The translations under genes and the position numbers were made by a program. From Haematobacter massiliensis (GTDB lineage Bacteria > Pseudomonadota > Alphaproteobacteria > Rhodobacterales > Rhodobacteraceae), in contig NZ_JGYG01000005.1 of assembly GCF_000740795.1 (NCBI RefSeq), forward strand, positions 62,001-126,000: DNA of 64,000 nucleotides, read 5' to 3'. Positions 21,650-31,692 of the stretch are shown piece after piece. The notes beneath the pieces were generated by a model. That model was given only the letters and a program-made list of their open reading frames with translations, did not search any database and had not been told where the DNA came from. The stretch's first letter is position 1; each line of letters opens with the position of its first letter.

Positions 21650-23034
21650 GCGGGATTTCCCATTGGATTGGTCCAACGCTCCTCGGCTTCCAGCAGCCCG
21701 GCGAGCGCCAACAGCACCCCCTCCGACCCAATCGGCGCGATCATCTGGATCGGAAGCGGCAGGCCCTCCGCATCCGCGCCGAAGGGTATGGTGATCGCAG
21801 GACAACCCGAGACATTGGCCAGCGTCGAGACCGGAGCAAAACCCGACATCGCCTTGAAATGCCGGTTGGTATCCGTCTCAGTCGTCGGCAACCAGCCAAT
21901 GGGCCGCGGCGGACCCGTCAACATTGGAGTGAGCAGCACATCCACCCGGCCGAACAGGCCGGAGACTGCGTGGCTGACATGCGGAAGTTCGGCAATCACC
22001 TGCCAGAAGTCCGTGGCGGCTATCGCTTGTCCCTCCGCGATCACACGCTGCGTCAGTGGTTCTGCGCGCGCCGGATCCAGCCGTTCGGAAGTGACGAAGG
22101 CGGCGAGGTTCACCGTGACAAGGGCACGGAAGATCCGATCGCTCGCTTCCACTTGGGCGCGGATATCGGCCCAGTCGAGGGTCACGATCCGGTGCCCGTG
22201 CGTCGTGAGCGTCTCTGCCGCAAGCTCCACCGCCTCACAACGCGAAGGATCCGTCGCCGGTGCGGTTTCCGTTAGGAGACCAATTCTCAGAAGGCGCGGG
22301 TCAACCTCGGAATAGCGCGTGGGGAAAAGCGGGCCGCGTGCCACCTCCGTCACCACCGGGAAAAGCCGGGCAGCATCACGGACGGACCGGCAGATGGCAA
22401 ACTCGCTGGCAATGCCGCCCAGATGATTGCCAAACTCAGGTCCCTCCACCACCGATCCCCGGCCCGGTTTCAATCCCACGAGCCCGCAACAGGCCGCTGG
22501 TACGCGGATGGATCCGCCTGCATCCGTGGCATGGGCGATCGGGACGATACCCGCCGCCACCGCTGCTGCGGCACCGCCAGAGGAGCCGCCTGCGCTGAGC
22601 CTCGGCTCCAGCGGATTGTGCGCCATCGGGCCAATGGCCGGTTCACTGGCCAGCGACAGGCCGAACTCCGGGCTGGTCGTCAGTCCGAACGGCAGCAACC
22701 CCGCCCGGCGAAATTCTCTGGCAAGGCAGGAGTCCTCCGCCGCCATAGGCTCGACCATGCCGGAGCCGAGGCGGAGGGGCAGGCCCGCGAACGGTCCGCC
22801 CAGATCTTTTGCGAGCGTCGGAACACCCGCGAAGACAGCATGGCGCCGAGGCGAGTCCGGGGCCAGCGCGTCGAACTCTGCGGCGGCCTGGCGCCCAGCG
22901 GCGGCGTCCAGCCAGGCCACTGCACCGAGAGCGGAAAGACGGTCTGCGGCAGAGAGCGCCTCCGCCATCGCCTCTCCCGCCGAAATATCCCCATTCAGGA
23001 TCGCCGTGGCGAGCGCAGTTGCATCAGACGGCAC
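21646..23034 (-). CDS. amidase-signature hydrolase
   Basis: A 462-aa amidase with the Ser-cisSer-Lys triad: Lys in VPTLAKDLGG, the serines in SAGGSSGGAAAAVA and in ATDAGGSIRVPAACCGLVGLKPGRG. Substrate is unknown. Its place inside a nucleobase importer operon suggests an amide, carbamoyl or ring-derived nitrogen compound that enters by the same transporter. The start is taken as GTG at 23034, two bases after the binding-protein stop, because no in-frame ATG lies near the start of homology. Confidence 0.8.
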   Translation of the reverse strand: MPSDATALATAILNGDISAGEAMAEALSAADRLSALGAVAWLDAAAGRQAAAEFDALAPDSPRRHAVFAGVPTLAKDLGGPFAGLPLRLGSGMVEPMAAEDSCLAREFRRAGLLPFGLTTSPEFGLSLASEPAIGPMAHNPLEPRLSAGGSSGGAAAAVAAGIVPIAHATDAGGSIRVPAACCGLVGLKPGRGSVVEGPEFGNHLGGIASEFAICRSVRDAARLFPVVTEVARGPLFPTRYSEVDPRLLRIGLLTETAPATDPSRCEAVELAAETLTTHGHRIVTLDWADIRAQVEASDRIFRALVTVNLAAFVTSERLDPARAEPLTQRVIAEGQAIAATDFWQVIAELPHVSHAVSGLFGRVDVLLTPMLTGPPRPIGWLPTTETDTNRHFKAMSGFAPVSTLANVSGCPAITIPFGADAEGLPLPIQMIAPIGSEGVLLALAGLLEAEERWTNPMGNPA

Positions 23035-23036
23035 GA

Positions 23037-24035
23037 TCAGCCCTTGGTCGGGTCCGCGAAGTTCTGCGGCACTGCGAAGGCCCCGCTGCGGATCTGCGCG
23101 TGAACCGCCTCCATCGCGGCCTCCGCTTCTGCCGGTGCCACGCCTTTGACATAAGCGATATCGCTGCCGCCCTCCTTCATCAGCCCATAGGCCGTGTAGT
23201 CGCGACCGGCGGACTTGCCTGCCTGAGCATCCGCGATGGCGGCGTTCAGGATCGGGCGGAACCCCCAAAGAGCATTGGCAAAGACCGTGTCGGGATACAT
23301 CGGCGTGTAGTCGATGAGCGAGCCGACGGCCTTGATCCCACGTTCCTTCGCGGCGTCCGCGGTGCCGATGCGTTCGCCGAACAGGATGTCCGCACCCGCG
23401 TCGATCAGGGCGAGGCCAGCCTCCCGCGCCTTGGGCGGGTCGAAGAAAGTGCCAATAAAGGTCGTGGTGTGGCGGGCCTTCGGGTTGACCGCCTTTACGC
23501 CCTCGGCAAAGGCATTGATAAGGAGGTTGATCTCCGGGATCGGAATGGCTCCCACCGAACCGAGCCGGTTTGTCTTGGTCATCTTGCCGGCGAGCATCCC
23601 GGCAAGATAGGCGCCGTCGTAATTCCAGGTTCCAAACACCCCGAAATTATCGCCGGATGGCTTGCCGCTCGACCCCATGACGAAGGCGGTACCGGGATAG
23701 TCGGTCGCCACATCGCGGGCCTGTTTCTCTACCGGGAAAGTCTCGCCGATGATGAGCTTGGCGCCCTGCTCCGCATATTCCCGCATGGCGCGCGGATAGT
23801 CTGTCGCGGACACACCTTCCGAAAATACATACTCGATCGTGCCTTCCGCGGCCGCATCCCGGAGCGCCTTGTGAAGGACGGAGTTCCAGGCGTTCTCCAC
23901 CGGCGAGCCATGGATACCCGCCACCTTGATCGGGGTTGCTGCACGAAGAAGCGCTGGCATGAAGAGGGCAGCCGTGCCGATGACAAGCCCGCTTTGCAGC
24001 AGCCGCCGCCGCGTAGGTGTGGTGAAGGACGTCAT
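23037..24035 (-). CDS. Bmp-family substrate-binding lipoprotein-like protein of the nucleobase importer
   Basis: A 332-aa periplasmic binding protein of the Bmp/PnrA (Med) family. It begins with a twin-arginine-like signal (TRRRLLQSG) and a hydrophobic stretch ending LLRAA. Family features include KVAGIHGSPVENAWN, a segment ending GAKLIIGETF, NFGVFGTWNYDGAYLAGMLAGKMTK and IDAGADILFGERIGTADAAKERG. PnrA relatives bind purine nucleosides; members beside CodA-like deaminases probably bind bases. It is the first gene of the operon. Confidence 0.85.
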   Translation of the reverse strand: MTSFTTPTRRRLLQSGLVIGTAALFMPALLRAATPIKVAGIHGSPVENAWNSVLHKALRDAAAEGTIEYVFSEGVSATDYPRAMREYAEQGAKLIIGETFPVEKQARDVATDYPGTAFVMGSSGKPSGDNFGVFGTWNYDGAYLAGMLAGKMTKTNRLGSVGAIPIPEINLLINAFAEGVKAVNPKARHTTTFIGTFFDPPKAREAGLALIDAGADILFGERIGTADAAKERGIKAVGSLIDYTPMYPDTVFANALWGFRPILNAAIADAQAGKSAGRDYTAYGLMKEGGSDIAYVKGVAPAEAEAAMEAVHAQIRSGAFAVPQNFADPTKG

Positions 24036-24980
24036 GATCTGTATCCCCGTAGAGTTCTTACTGTTTTTCGAGAGCTAGAGAGAGGCATCGTCCGCTGTCA
24101 ACGGAGTCCGCTTCCCGCTCTCCTGCAGAGCGACGTCATATCACCAATTGCTTAATAATGCGCCAAACGAGCGATCGCTTGAATGGATGGACGACTGCCA
24201 ATCAGGAGTTCACACATGCTTATAGAGCCGCAAGAACGCTCCTCACCGCTTCGCGGGAGAAGTTCAACAGCTTCGTTGCATCCGTTCAGACACGGAGAGG
24301 TCCGACCGGGTAACCACGGCACCGCAGTGCTGGATTTTCCTCGCTCATCATCGGCGGCGTCGTCTGTTGACGACGCTGGAGACGCTGGAGACGCTGGAAA
24401 TTCACACGAGGCATCGGCGTACCACCGCTTCCGCGATGCATCCCGTCCGGCGGTCAGCACGCTATTAATAATCGCCCATCGTCGGCATTCTGGATCGCAG
24501 TATTCTCGGCTCATCGCTTCAGGGCCGGCGCCCTCGACACTGCGGGATCTCGCGACTTTCTCCACCGGCAGGTGGCACTATCCTTGCGAACCACCGCCGA
24601 ATTCCGCCCCGGAATAGAATACATCATCTCCCTTAGCGGGACGCCAGAAAGCCGCCCCCTCCGGTTTCGGCGGGGAATAGCGTCGTTCTTATCGACTCGC
24701 GGCCGATTGAGTGTCCAGACCGCGCACATATGGCATGGGCTTGGCGCGCTCCGGACCAAGACAAAGGGAATAGTCCCCGTGAGCAACTTCGTACGCGAGA
24801 GGATGCTCGCCGATCGCCCATTGAGTCTCTTCGGGCCGCGACGCAGGGTGAATTGTATCTTTTCATCCTGCGCAGCGTAGAGAGGACTTCGGAAGTCCGG
24901 CCTCGAACACCGCATTCCTGCAGTGTCCCGCAAAACGATGGACGACAGCGCTAACGGCAGTTCATAGCGACCGACATCCG
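24036..24980. other. 945-bp gap without a recognisable gene
   Basis: Overlapping open frames on both strands (longest about 140 codons) show no known features. A perfect triple repeat of the 9-mer GACGCTGGA lies at 24372-24398. The first part (24036-24160) should contain the promoter of the nucleobase importer operon, but I cannot pick out a convincing one. Confidence 0.5.
24372..24398. repeat. 3 x 9-bp tandem repeat
   Basis: GACGCTGGA is repeated three times without mismatch inside the non-coding gap. The period is a multiple of three, so one frame reads (DAG)n, but no supported gene covers it. Confidence 0.7.
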
Positions 24981-25892
24981 TCAGATCAGGCTCTGGGTAA
25001 AGGCTTCGTCCGAGAAGCCCCGGATGTCTCGACAGATAGCGGCAACCGCTGCAAAGAAGTCGCGATACGAGTCGTTCCGGTAGGTCGCGAAATAGTTGAG
25101 TTTCGGAAGTAGCACCGGCGTGCGCACGACTTGCAGGCGCCCTGCCTGTATGTATCGCGCGAAGAAGGTGCGGGGCAAGATGGTGATCCCCATGCCCGTC
25201 GCCGCCATCTCTGCCAGAGCGCCCATGTTGTTGCAGTTGATCCGCTTGCGAAATCGCAGCGCCTCGTTGTCAATCACCGCATGGAGCATGGGCCGCAGGA
25301 TCGAGGACGCGGATTGAGACAGCAGAGTTAGGTCCAGCAACTCTGAACGTGTCAACTCAGTCCGACCATCGATCAGAGCTGGGCTGCACATCCATTCCAA
25401 CTCCAGATCGTCCAGCGGCGCTTCGACGAACTGCGGCACCATCGTGCTATAGGGGCAGATGATGAAATCGACCTTCCGGTCCAGCAATCTCTCGACCAGC
25501 ACACTGCTGAGGTCCACCTCCGGCTCGATTTCGATGCCCGGATAGCGTTGCCGGAGCCGCTCCACCAGTTCTGGCAGCCAGGAGATCGCCACGAGATCCG
25601 TCACGCCCAGCCGGATTTTCATCGGCGCGGCATCACTACCACGGGCAGAACTGACCAGCCGGTCGCTCAGCCGAAGCATCTGTTCGGCGATATCGCGGAT
25701 CGCTTCGCCGCGGACGGTCAGTACCGATTGACGGCCCGAGCGTTCAAACAACGGATCGGTGAAATGGCTCTCCAATTCGCTTATCCGCTTGGAGATCGTT
25801 GATTGCGCCACATTCAGATACTCCGCCGCCGCTTCAAAGCTGCCGAGCGTGGAAGACCAATAGATCGCTTCGAGTTGTTTGATCGTGAACAT
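24981..25892 (-). CDS. LysR-family transcriptional regulator
   Basis: A 303-aa LysR protein. The winged-helix segment is FTIKQLEAIYWSSTLGSFEA through NVAQSTISKRISELESHF, and residues 90-300 form the co-inducer domain (IRLGVTDLVAISWLPELVERLRQRYPGIEIE). It is divergent from the RraA-like aldolase/ABC importer operon and probably controls it. The ATG at 25892 is chosen; eight upstream codons in frame are not conserved-looking. Confidence 0.88.
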   Translation of the reverse strand: MFTIKQLEAIYWSSTLGSFEAAAEYLNVAQSTISKRISELESHFTDPLFERSGRQSVLTVRGEAIRDIAEQMLRLSDRLVSSARGSDAAPMKIRLGVTDLVAISWLPELVERLRQRYPGIEIEPEVDLSSVLVERLLDRKVDFIICPYSTMVPQFVEAPLDDLELEWMCSPALIDGRTELTRSELLDLTLLSQSASSILRPMLHAVIDNEALRFRKRINCNNMGALAEMAATGMGITILPRTFFARYIQAGRLQVVRTPVLLPKLNYFATYRNDSYRDFFAAVAAICRDIRGFSDEAFTQSLI

Positions 25893-25902
25893 GCGAAACT
25901 CA

Positions 25903-25915
25903 TGCAAAAAATGCA
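25903..25915. promoter_or_regulatory. candidate LysR box T-N11-A
   Basis: TGCAAAAAATGCA is an inverted repeat with the T-N11-A spacing typical of LysR-family sites. It sits just upstream of the regulator's own start in the 118-bp divergent region, a common autoregulation site. Confidence 0.4.
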
Positions 25916-26010
25916 CTAGTTATGGTCAATTAATATCGCTTTTTTAGCAAGTAGGGAAGACGTACATTTTTCTGACATGGCGATGACACGCCAACGTCTT
26001 GGGGGAATTC

Positions 26011-26646
26011 ATGACGATCCGAGAGTATCCACCGGCACCGCAAGTGCCCGTCGATCTGCTACGCGATTATGCCGGGACTGCAAGCTCGATCATCAGCGAC
26101 TGCCTCGACCGGTTGCCTGGTGCCGTGGGGCTCATGCCGTATCACGCTACGGAGACGATCATCGGGACTGCCTTTACCGTGCGGACCCGGTCGGGCGACA
26201 ACTTTGCCATCCATGCCGCGCTGAACCTGGTGCGGCCGGGCGATGTGATGGTCGTCGACGGTGGTGGCGACATCACCCAAGCGCTGATCGGCGAGATCAT
26301 CGTGCAGAAGGCGATGGCGGTCGGCCTCGCGGGTTTCGTCATCGACGGGGCGATCCGCGATGTCGATTCGATCCGTAAGCTCGGGCTGCCGGTCTATGCC
26401 CGCGCAGTCACCCATCGCGGCCCTTACAAGAATGGCCCCGGCGTATTGAACCAGCCGATCGCGGTCGGGGGCAGCGTGGTCATGCCAGGTGATCTCGTGG
26501 TAGGCGATGCCGATGGCATCGTGACCCTGCCTCCAGAAACCGCTGCCGAGATTCTACCTGCCGTCCGCGCCAAGGAGGAGCACGAGCGTCAGAAGATCGC
26601 GGAGATTCGCAGCACATTAACGGAGATCACCCGCCGCGCGGGATAA
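26011..26646 (+). CDS. RraA-like aldolase/decarboxylase (HMG/CHA aldolase family)
   Basis: A 211-aa RraA-fold protein. Segments GDVMVVDGGGDITQALIGEI, GFVIDGAIRDVDSIRKLGLPVYARA and GPGVLNQPIAVGGSVVMPGDLVVGDADGIV carry the Arg-Asp pair and Asp residues that bind the metal and 2-oxo acid in class II 4-hydroxy-4-methyl-2-oxoglutarate / 4-carboxy-4-hydroxy-2-oxoadipate aldolases. RraA itself is an RNase E inhibitor of the same fold; a catabolic context with a transporter favours the aldolase or oxaloacetate-decarboxylase reading. The ATG at 26011 follows GGGGGAA. Confidence 0.8.
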   Translation: MTIREYPPAPQVPVDLLRDYAGTASSIISDCLDRLPGAVGLMPYHATETIIGTAFTVRTRSGDNFAIHAALNLVRPGDVMVVDGGGDITQALIGEIIVQKAMAVGLAGFVIDGAIRDVDSIRKLGLPVYARAVTHRGPYKNGPGVLNQPIAVGGSVVMPGDLVVGDADGIVTLPPETAAEILPAVRAKEEHERQKIAEIRSTLTEITRRAG

Positions 26647-26675
26647 GACTTATATTGTCGAAGGGGAGGAGCCTT

Positions 26676-28193
26676 ATGCGACATCTGGGAGTTTTGGCCG
26701 CAGCAACGCTGCTGGCCGCTACAGCCGCCATTCCCGCCCTTGCCGGGCCGGAGACGGAAGTGAGGATCGTTCTGCCCGCCGGGCCTGACCGGCTTGATCC
26801 CTGTGAAACACCACGTTCGGTTATCGGCAGGATCATCAAGCAGAACGTGGTAGAGACTCTCGTCGAACTGAACTACGACGACGCCTCGCTTATCCCGCGG
26901 CTGGCCGAAAGCTGGACCCAGGACAGCCCGACGGAGTGGACTTTCAAGCTGCATCCCGGCGTGACCTTCCATGACGGCGCGCCATTCGATGCGCAGGCCG
27001 TCATCAAGGCGTTGGAACGCACGATCGATCCCGCGCTGACCTGCATCACCCGGACGAAGTACTTCGACGGAGTGGATATCAAGGCGGAGGCGGTCGATCC
27101 GCTGACCGTCAAGTTCACCACTGCGAAGCCGAGCCCCATTCTGCCGACGCTTCTGGCGCAGATGGCGATCTCGTCGCCAAACACCCCCATGGGCGTCTAT
27201 ACGAACGAGCCTGTCGGCACCGGCCCATATCGCTTCGTCAGCTGGACACAGGGCCAGGACGTGGTGATCGAGCGCAATGATGGCTACTGGGGCGCCGCCC
27301 CGACGATCACTAAGGCCACCTATGTCTGGCGCGCGGAATCCTCCGTCGTTGCCGCGATGGTGCAGACCGGAGAGGCCGATCTCGCCTTCTCCATTGCACC
27401 GCAGGATGCGACGAATACGGAGATGGACAAGGTCTATCCGAATTCCGACAGCGCGATGTTCCGCCTCAGCGTCGACATCCCTCCCCTGAACGATATCCGT
27501 GTACGCAAGGCCATCAACCTCGCCATTGACCGTGAAGCCTTCCTGGGGACCATAATCTCCGATCAGGCGGTGGTCGCGACACAGCAGGTTGGCCCTAATG
27601 TCCTCGGGTGGAACCCGGACCTGGTGCCTTGGAAATACGATCCCGACGAGGCAATGCGGCTGCTGGCCGAGGCCAAGGCGGATGGCGTGCCGGTTGACAC
27701 GGAGATGCGGCTCATCGGCCGCCCGGCAATGTTCTCCAACAGCAACGAATTCGTGCAGGCTGTGGGCGAGATGCTGCGCGGAGTCGGGCTCAACGTGAAG
27801 ATGGAAACGCTGGAGATGTCGCAATGGTTGGAAGTGGCCAACAAGCCCTTCGATCCGGCGCGCAGGCCCAACATCTTCCTGACGATGCATGACAACAACA
27901 GCGGCGATGCGGCCTTTACCGTCTACTTCAAGTATCACTCCAACGGACGGCAGAGCGAACTGCATAACCCCAAGCTCGACGCGATGATTGAGGAGGCTTC
28001 TACCCTGTCGGGCGATGCCCGTGCGACCGCCTATCACGAGGTGTTCCGCATGATCTATGAAGACATCGTTTCGGACGTGCCTCTGTTCTACATGGTCAAC
28101 TACATGCGCATCGGGCCGCGGGTCCAGTTCACGCCGACCATCGCCAACGCGGTCGAACTCCAGCTGTCGAAGCTGCAGCTGACCTCAAGCTGA
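26676..28193 (+). CDS. peptide-type ABC transporter substrate-binding protein (family 5)
   Basis: A 505-aa periplasmic binding protein with a signal peptide ending IPALA-GP. Family 5 (DppA/OppA/NikA) features are SWTQDSPTEWTFKLHPGVTFHDGAPFDAQAV, TPMGVYTNEPVGTGPYRFV and VRKAINLAIDREAFL. Members bind peptides, but many bind opines, sugars or metal chelates. GGGGAGGAG precedes the ATG at 26676. It lies 29 bp after the aldolase gene in the same operon. Confidence 0.88.
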   Translation: MRHLGVLAAATLLAATAAIPALAGPETEVRIVLPAGPDRLDPCETPRSVIGRIIKQNVVETLVELNYDDASLIPRLAESWTQDSPTEWTFKLHPGVTFHDGAPFDAQAVIKALERTIDPALTCITRTKYFDGVDIKAEAVDPLTVKFTTAKPSPILPTLLAQMAISSPNTPMGVYTNEPVGTGPYRFVSWTQGQDVVIERNDGYWGAAPTITKATYVWRAESSVVAAMVQTGEADLAFSIAPQDATNTEMDKVYPNSDSAMFRLSVDIPPLNDIRVRKAINLAIDREAFLGTIISDQAVVATQQVGPNVLGWNPDLVPWKYDPDEAMRLLAEAKADGVPVDTEMRLIGRPAMFSNSNEFVQAVGEMLRGVGLNVKMETLEMSQWLEVANKPFDPARRPNIFLTMHDNNSGDAAFTVYFKYHSNGRQSELHNPKLDAMIEEASTLSGDARATAYHEVFRMIYEDIVSDVPLFYMVNYMRIGPRVQFTPTIANAVELQLSKLQLTSS

Positions 28194-28200
28194 CCGCCCG

Positions 28201-28220
28201 CCGGGGCGTGAATGCCCCGG
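28201..28220 (+). other. intercistronic hairpin after the binding-protein gene
   Basis: CCGGGGC and GCCCCGG (7-bp stem, 6-nt loop) lie between the binding protein stop and the permease ribosome-binding site. Hairpins here commonly protect the upstream message and raise binding protein over permease; that role is inferred. Confidence 0.55.
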
Positions 28221-28247
28221 CCTCCCATCCCAGATCGGAGGTGCCCT

Positions 28248-29165
28248 ATGGGCGATTTCATCTTCAGGCGATCAATGCAGAGCATTCTGTCGCTGGTCTT
28301 CCTCATCATCGTCGTCTTCATCCTCGCCCGCATGACCGGGTCTCCCGCCCAGCTGTTCCTTCCGCCAGAGGCAACGCAGCAACAGATCGATGCCTACAAC
28401 GCGCTGCACGGGTTCGACGACCCGCTGCTGGTCCAGTTGGGCAACTTCATTCTCGGCGTGTTTCAGGGTGATTTCGGCGAGTCGCTGCGGTATTCGCGCC
28501 CCGCCCTCGATATGGTGCTTGAGGCGTTTCCAACCACGCTGGCGCTGGCTGCGGTGACAATGCCTTTGGTGCTGATCATCTCTATCGTGACCGGTGCGCT
28601 CGCCGCTTATCGGCCCGGCGGCCTCTTCGACCGGATCGCCAGCCTGATCTCGCTGATCGGGGCCAGTACACCGAACTTCTGGGTCGCCATCGTCGGCGTG
28701 CTGATCTTCTCCGTCACGCTGAAGGTCCTGCCGACGTCGGGCACCGGAACCTGGGCACATTGGGTCCTGCCGGTGGCTGTGCTGACGCTGCGCCCCGCGG
28801 GGGTGTTGGTTCAAGTGATGCGTACCTCGATGATGACAGCGCTTTCCTCGGTCTATGTCAAGGCGGCGAAGGCGAAGGGCGTTAAGGCGCGGACGATCAT
28901 CTTTGTCCATGCCCTGCGGAACTCGCTCCTCCCGGTGATTACCGTCGCCTCCGACCAAGCGGCCGGCATCGTAAATGGCGCCGTGATCGTCGAGACCGTC
29001 TTCGGCTTCCCCGGTATCGGCAAGCTGATGATCGATTCCGTCCTGATGCGCGATTTCGCGGTTATCCAGGCGGCCATCCTCGTGACCGCGCTCGCGGTCT
29101 TCCTCATCAACATCATTGTGGATATCTCCTATGCCTTCGTCGACCCCCGCATCCGCCACAGCTGA
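28248..29165 (+). CDS. peptide-type ABC permease (DppB-like)
   Basis: A 305-aa permease. It starts FIFRRSMQSILSLVFLIIVVFILARM and has the family coupling loop YVKAAKAKGVKARTIIFVHALRNSLLPVIT followed by VETVFGFPGIGKLMIDSV. GGAGGT lies 5-10 bp before the ATG at 28248. Its end overlaps the DppC-like gene by 35 bp. Confidence 0.9.
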   Translation: MGDFIFRRSMQSILSLVFLIIVVFILARMTGSPAQLFLPPEATQQQIDAYNALHGFDDPLLVQLGNFILGVFQGDFGESLRYSRPALDMVLEAFPTTLALAAVTMPLVLIISIVTGALAAYRPGGLFDRIASLISLIGASTPNFWVAIVGVLIFSVTLKVLPTSGTGTWAHWVLPVAVLTLRPAGVLVQVMRTSMMTALSSVYVKAAKAKGVKARTIIFVHALRNSLLPVITVASDQAAGIVNGAVIVETVFGFPGIGKLMIDSVLMRDFAVIQAAILVTALAVFLINIIVDISYAFVDPRIRHS

Positions 29166-30060
29166 GCTGTCGGCCGCGTCCGGGCGTCGCAGGTCTTCGG
29201 TCCTGCTGCGGTCCCTGCTCCGTGACCGCTACGCCACGGCATCGCTGATCTTCCTTCTGATCGTGCTGATCTGTGCGATCATCGGCCCGTCGCTTCTCGC
29301 GGAGCAGGCCCGTTCGCTGAACCTGCGCGGCAGAAACGCGCCGCCCTTCTCGCTCGAGAACGGCTGGATGTTTGTTCTGGGCGGTGACGCGCTCGGCCGC
29401 AGCCTGCTTGCCCGGATTATCGTGGCCAGCCAAAACACCCTTCTTATCGCAGGCAGTGCCGTCTTCCTCTCGATGCTGGTTGGCGGATTCCTCGGGCTTG
29501 TCGCCGGCTATCGGGGTGGCAAAGTCGGTGCAATTCTGCTGCGGCTGGCAGATGCGATCATGAGCTTTCCGTCGATGCTGCTGGCCGTCATTGTGCTCTT
29601 CGTTTTCGAACCGGGTGTGATGAACGTGGTGCTCGTGCTGGCCGTATCGCGCATCCCGATCTTTATGCGCACCGTCCGTGCGGAGGTGCTGGAGCTGAAG
29701 CAACGGATGTTCGTTACTGCCGCCCGCGCGATGGGCGCGAAGAAAAACCGCATCCTGCTGCGCCACATCGCGCCGATGCTGCTGCCCACGCTCATCAATC
29801 TGGCGGCACTGGAGATGGCCTTTGTCATGTTGGTCGAATCCGGCCTCAGCTTCCTCGGCATCGGCATCCAGCCGCCCGACGTGACATGGGGCCTGATGGT
29901 GGCGGATGGGCGCAACTATCTCGGCTCCGCCTGGTGGCTTGCTTTCTGGCCTGGCCTCGCGATCATGCTTGTCGCGATGTCCCTCAATCTGCTGTCCAAC
30001 TGGCTGCGCATCGTCACCGATCCGGTAGAACGCTGGCGCCTTGAAACCGAAGCGAGGTAG
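29131..30060 (+). CDS. peptide-type ABC permease (DppC-like)
   Basis: A 309-aa permease with the N-terminal helix SLIFLLIVLICAIIGPSLL, GGDALGRSLLARII and the coupling segment VTAARAMGAKKNRILLRHIAPMLLPTLI. The ATG at 29131 is preferred; a TTG five codons upstream is possible. Translational coupling to the DppB-like gene is likely because of the 35-bp overlap. Confidence 0.9.
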   Translation: MPSSTPASATAELSAASGRRRSSVLLRSLLRDRYATASLIFLLIVLICAIIGPSLLAEQARSLNLRGRNAPPFSLENGWMFVLGGDALGRSLLARIIVASQNTLLIAGSAVFLSMLVGGFLGLVAGYRGGKVGAILLRLADAIMSFPSMLLAVIVLFVFEPGVMNVVLVLAVSRIPIFMRTVRAEVLELKQRMFVTAARAMGAKKNRILLRHIAPMLLPTLINLAALEMAFVMLVESGLSFLGIGIQPPDVTWGLMVADGRNYLGSAWWLAFWPGLAIMLVAMSLNLLSNWLRIVTDPVERWRLETEAR

Positions 30061-30063
30061 ACA

Positions 30064-31683
30064 ATGGCGCCCCTTCTTTCCGTCAAGAACCTCTCGATCC
30101 AGTTTCCATCCCGTTCGGGCGTCGTACGCGCCGTCGAGAATGTGACCTGGCATGTCGACGCGGGAGAGACGCTCGCCATACTCGGCGAAAGCGGGTCAGG
30201 AAAATCGGTCAGTGCCTCAGCGGTGATGAACCTGATCGAGACGCCGCCCGCCGTCATCTCGCAGGGGGAAATCCTGTTCGAGGGACTGGACCTGCTGAAA
30301 GCAGATGAGGAGACACGTCGCCGGATCAACGGCCGAAGCATCTCCATGATCTTCCAGGATCCGCTTGCGGCGTTGAATCCGGTCTATTCGATCGGCTGGC
30401 AGATCGCCGAGACGCTGCGCGTTCATGGCACGCCTAGCGATCAGGCTCAGGCCCGCGTAGTAGAACTGCTGGCGCGTGTCGGCATCGCCGAGCCGGAGCG
30501 CCGAATGAAGGACTATCCGCACCAGTTCTCGGGCGGGCAGCGGCAGCGTATCATGATCGCCTCGGCCATCGCCCTGAAACCGAAGCTTCTCATCGCCGAT
30601 GAGCCGACCTCGGCGCTGGACGTGACCGTGCAGGCGCGGGTGCTAGAGCTTCTAAAGGAAATCCAGGCCGAGAACGGCATGGGCATGGTGCTGATCACGC
30701 ACGATCTGTCGGTCGTGGAGCGGGTGGCGGACCGCGTGGTGGTGATGCAGGCGGGCCAGATCGTGGAGACCGGCACCGCGGCGCAGGTGATGAACAACCC
30801 CCAGCATAGCTACACCCGCCGCCTGCTGGATGCAGTGCCGGGGCGCAAGGGCTTTACCACAGCCACCGAGGCTAAGGGTGCGCCGCTCCTGGAGGTGCGA
30901 AATGTAACGAAGATATACGGCGGGCTCGCGCGCCAGTTCTCCAAACTGAAGATCGCGCCGGTGAAGGCTGTCGATGACGTCTCCTTCACCATGGCAAAGG
31001 GCGAGACCCTGGGTGTGGTGGGCGAATCCGGTTCTGGCAAGTCGACACTCGCTCGGATGATCCTCGCCCTGGACGAGCCGAGCGACGGCACGATTCATTT
31101 CGACGGTCAGCCCCTCACTGGCTTGACCGAGGCAGAAGACTACAAGATGCGCCGCCGGGTGCAATTCGTGTTCCAGGATCCGACCGCCTCGCTCAATCCT
31201 CGGATGACGGTGCAGCAGATCATCGCTGAACCCTGGGCGATTCATCCCGATGTCTTGCCGCGCGGGCAATGGCGCGCACGGGTGGGCGAGCTTCTGGAGC
31301 AGGTAGGGCTGAAACCTGATCATGCCAACCGCTATCCCCACCAGTTCTCGGGTGGACAGCGCCAGCGGATCGCCATCGCGCGTGCTCTGGCGCTGAAGCC
31401 GGAACTCATCGTCTGCGACGAGGCGGTCTCAGCGCTCGACGTGTCGATTCAGGCGCAAGTGATCGACCTGCTGAAGGATTTGCGCCGCGACTATGGCCTG
31501 TCCTATGTCTTCGTCGCCCATGATCTGGCGCTGGTGCGGGATTTCGCAACATCGGTTCTGGTGATGTATCGTGGCAGAATTGTGGAACAGGGTCCCGTGG
31601 CGCAGGTTTATGACAACCCGCAGCATGACTACACGAAGGCCTTGTTGAAGGCCGGGGCGAGCATCCCGGTTGAGGCGGCATAG
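30064..31683 (+). CDS. fused double ABC ATPase (DppD-DppF-like)
   Basis: A 539-aa protein joining the two ATPases of a peptide-type importer. The first domain has [25 protein letters not shown] and [12 protein letters not shown]; the second has [26 protein letters not shown] and [12 protein letters not shown]. In the second Walker B motif the residue after DE is Ala, not Pro. It starts three bases after the DppC-like stop. Confidence 0.92.
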   Translation: MAPLLSVKNLSIQFPSRSGVVRAVENVTWHVDAGETLAILGESGSGKSVSASAVMNLIETPPAVISQGEILFEGLDLLKADEETRRRINGRSISMIFQDPLAALNPVYSIGWQIAETLRVHGTPSDQAQARVVELLARVGIAEPERRMKDYPHQFSGGQRQRIMIASAIALKPKLLIADEPTSALDVTVQARVLELLKEIQAENGMGMVLITHDLSVVERVADRVVVMQAGQIVETGTAAQVMNNPQHSYTRRLLDAVPGRKGFTTATEAKGAPLLEVRNVTKIYGGLARQFSKLKIAPVKAVDDVSFTMAKGETLGVVGESGSGKSTLARMILALDEPSDGTIHFDGQPLTGLTEAEDYKMRRRVQFVFQDPTASLNPRMTVQQIIAEPWAIHPDVLPRGQWRARVGELLEQVGLKPDHANRYPHQFSGGQRQRIAIARALALKPELIVCDEAVSALDVSIQAQVIDLLKDLRRDYGLSYVFVAHDLALVRDFATSVLVMYRGRIVEQGPVAQVYDNPQHDYTKALLKAGASIPVEAA

Positions 31684-31692
31684 GACGGCAGA

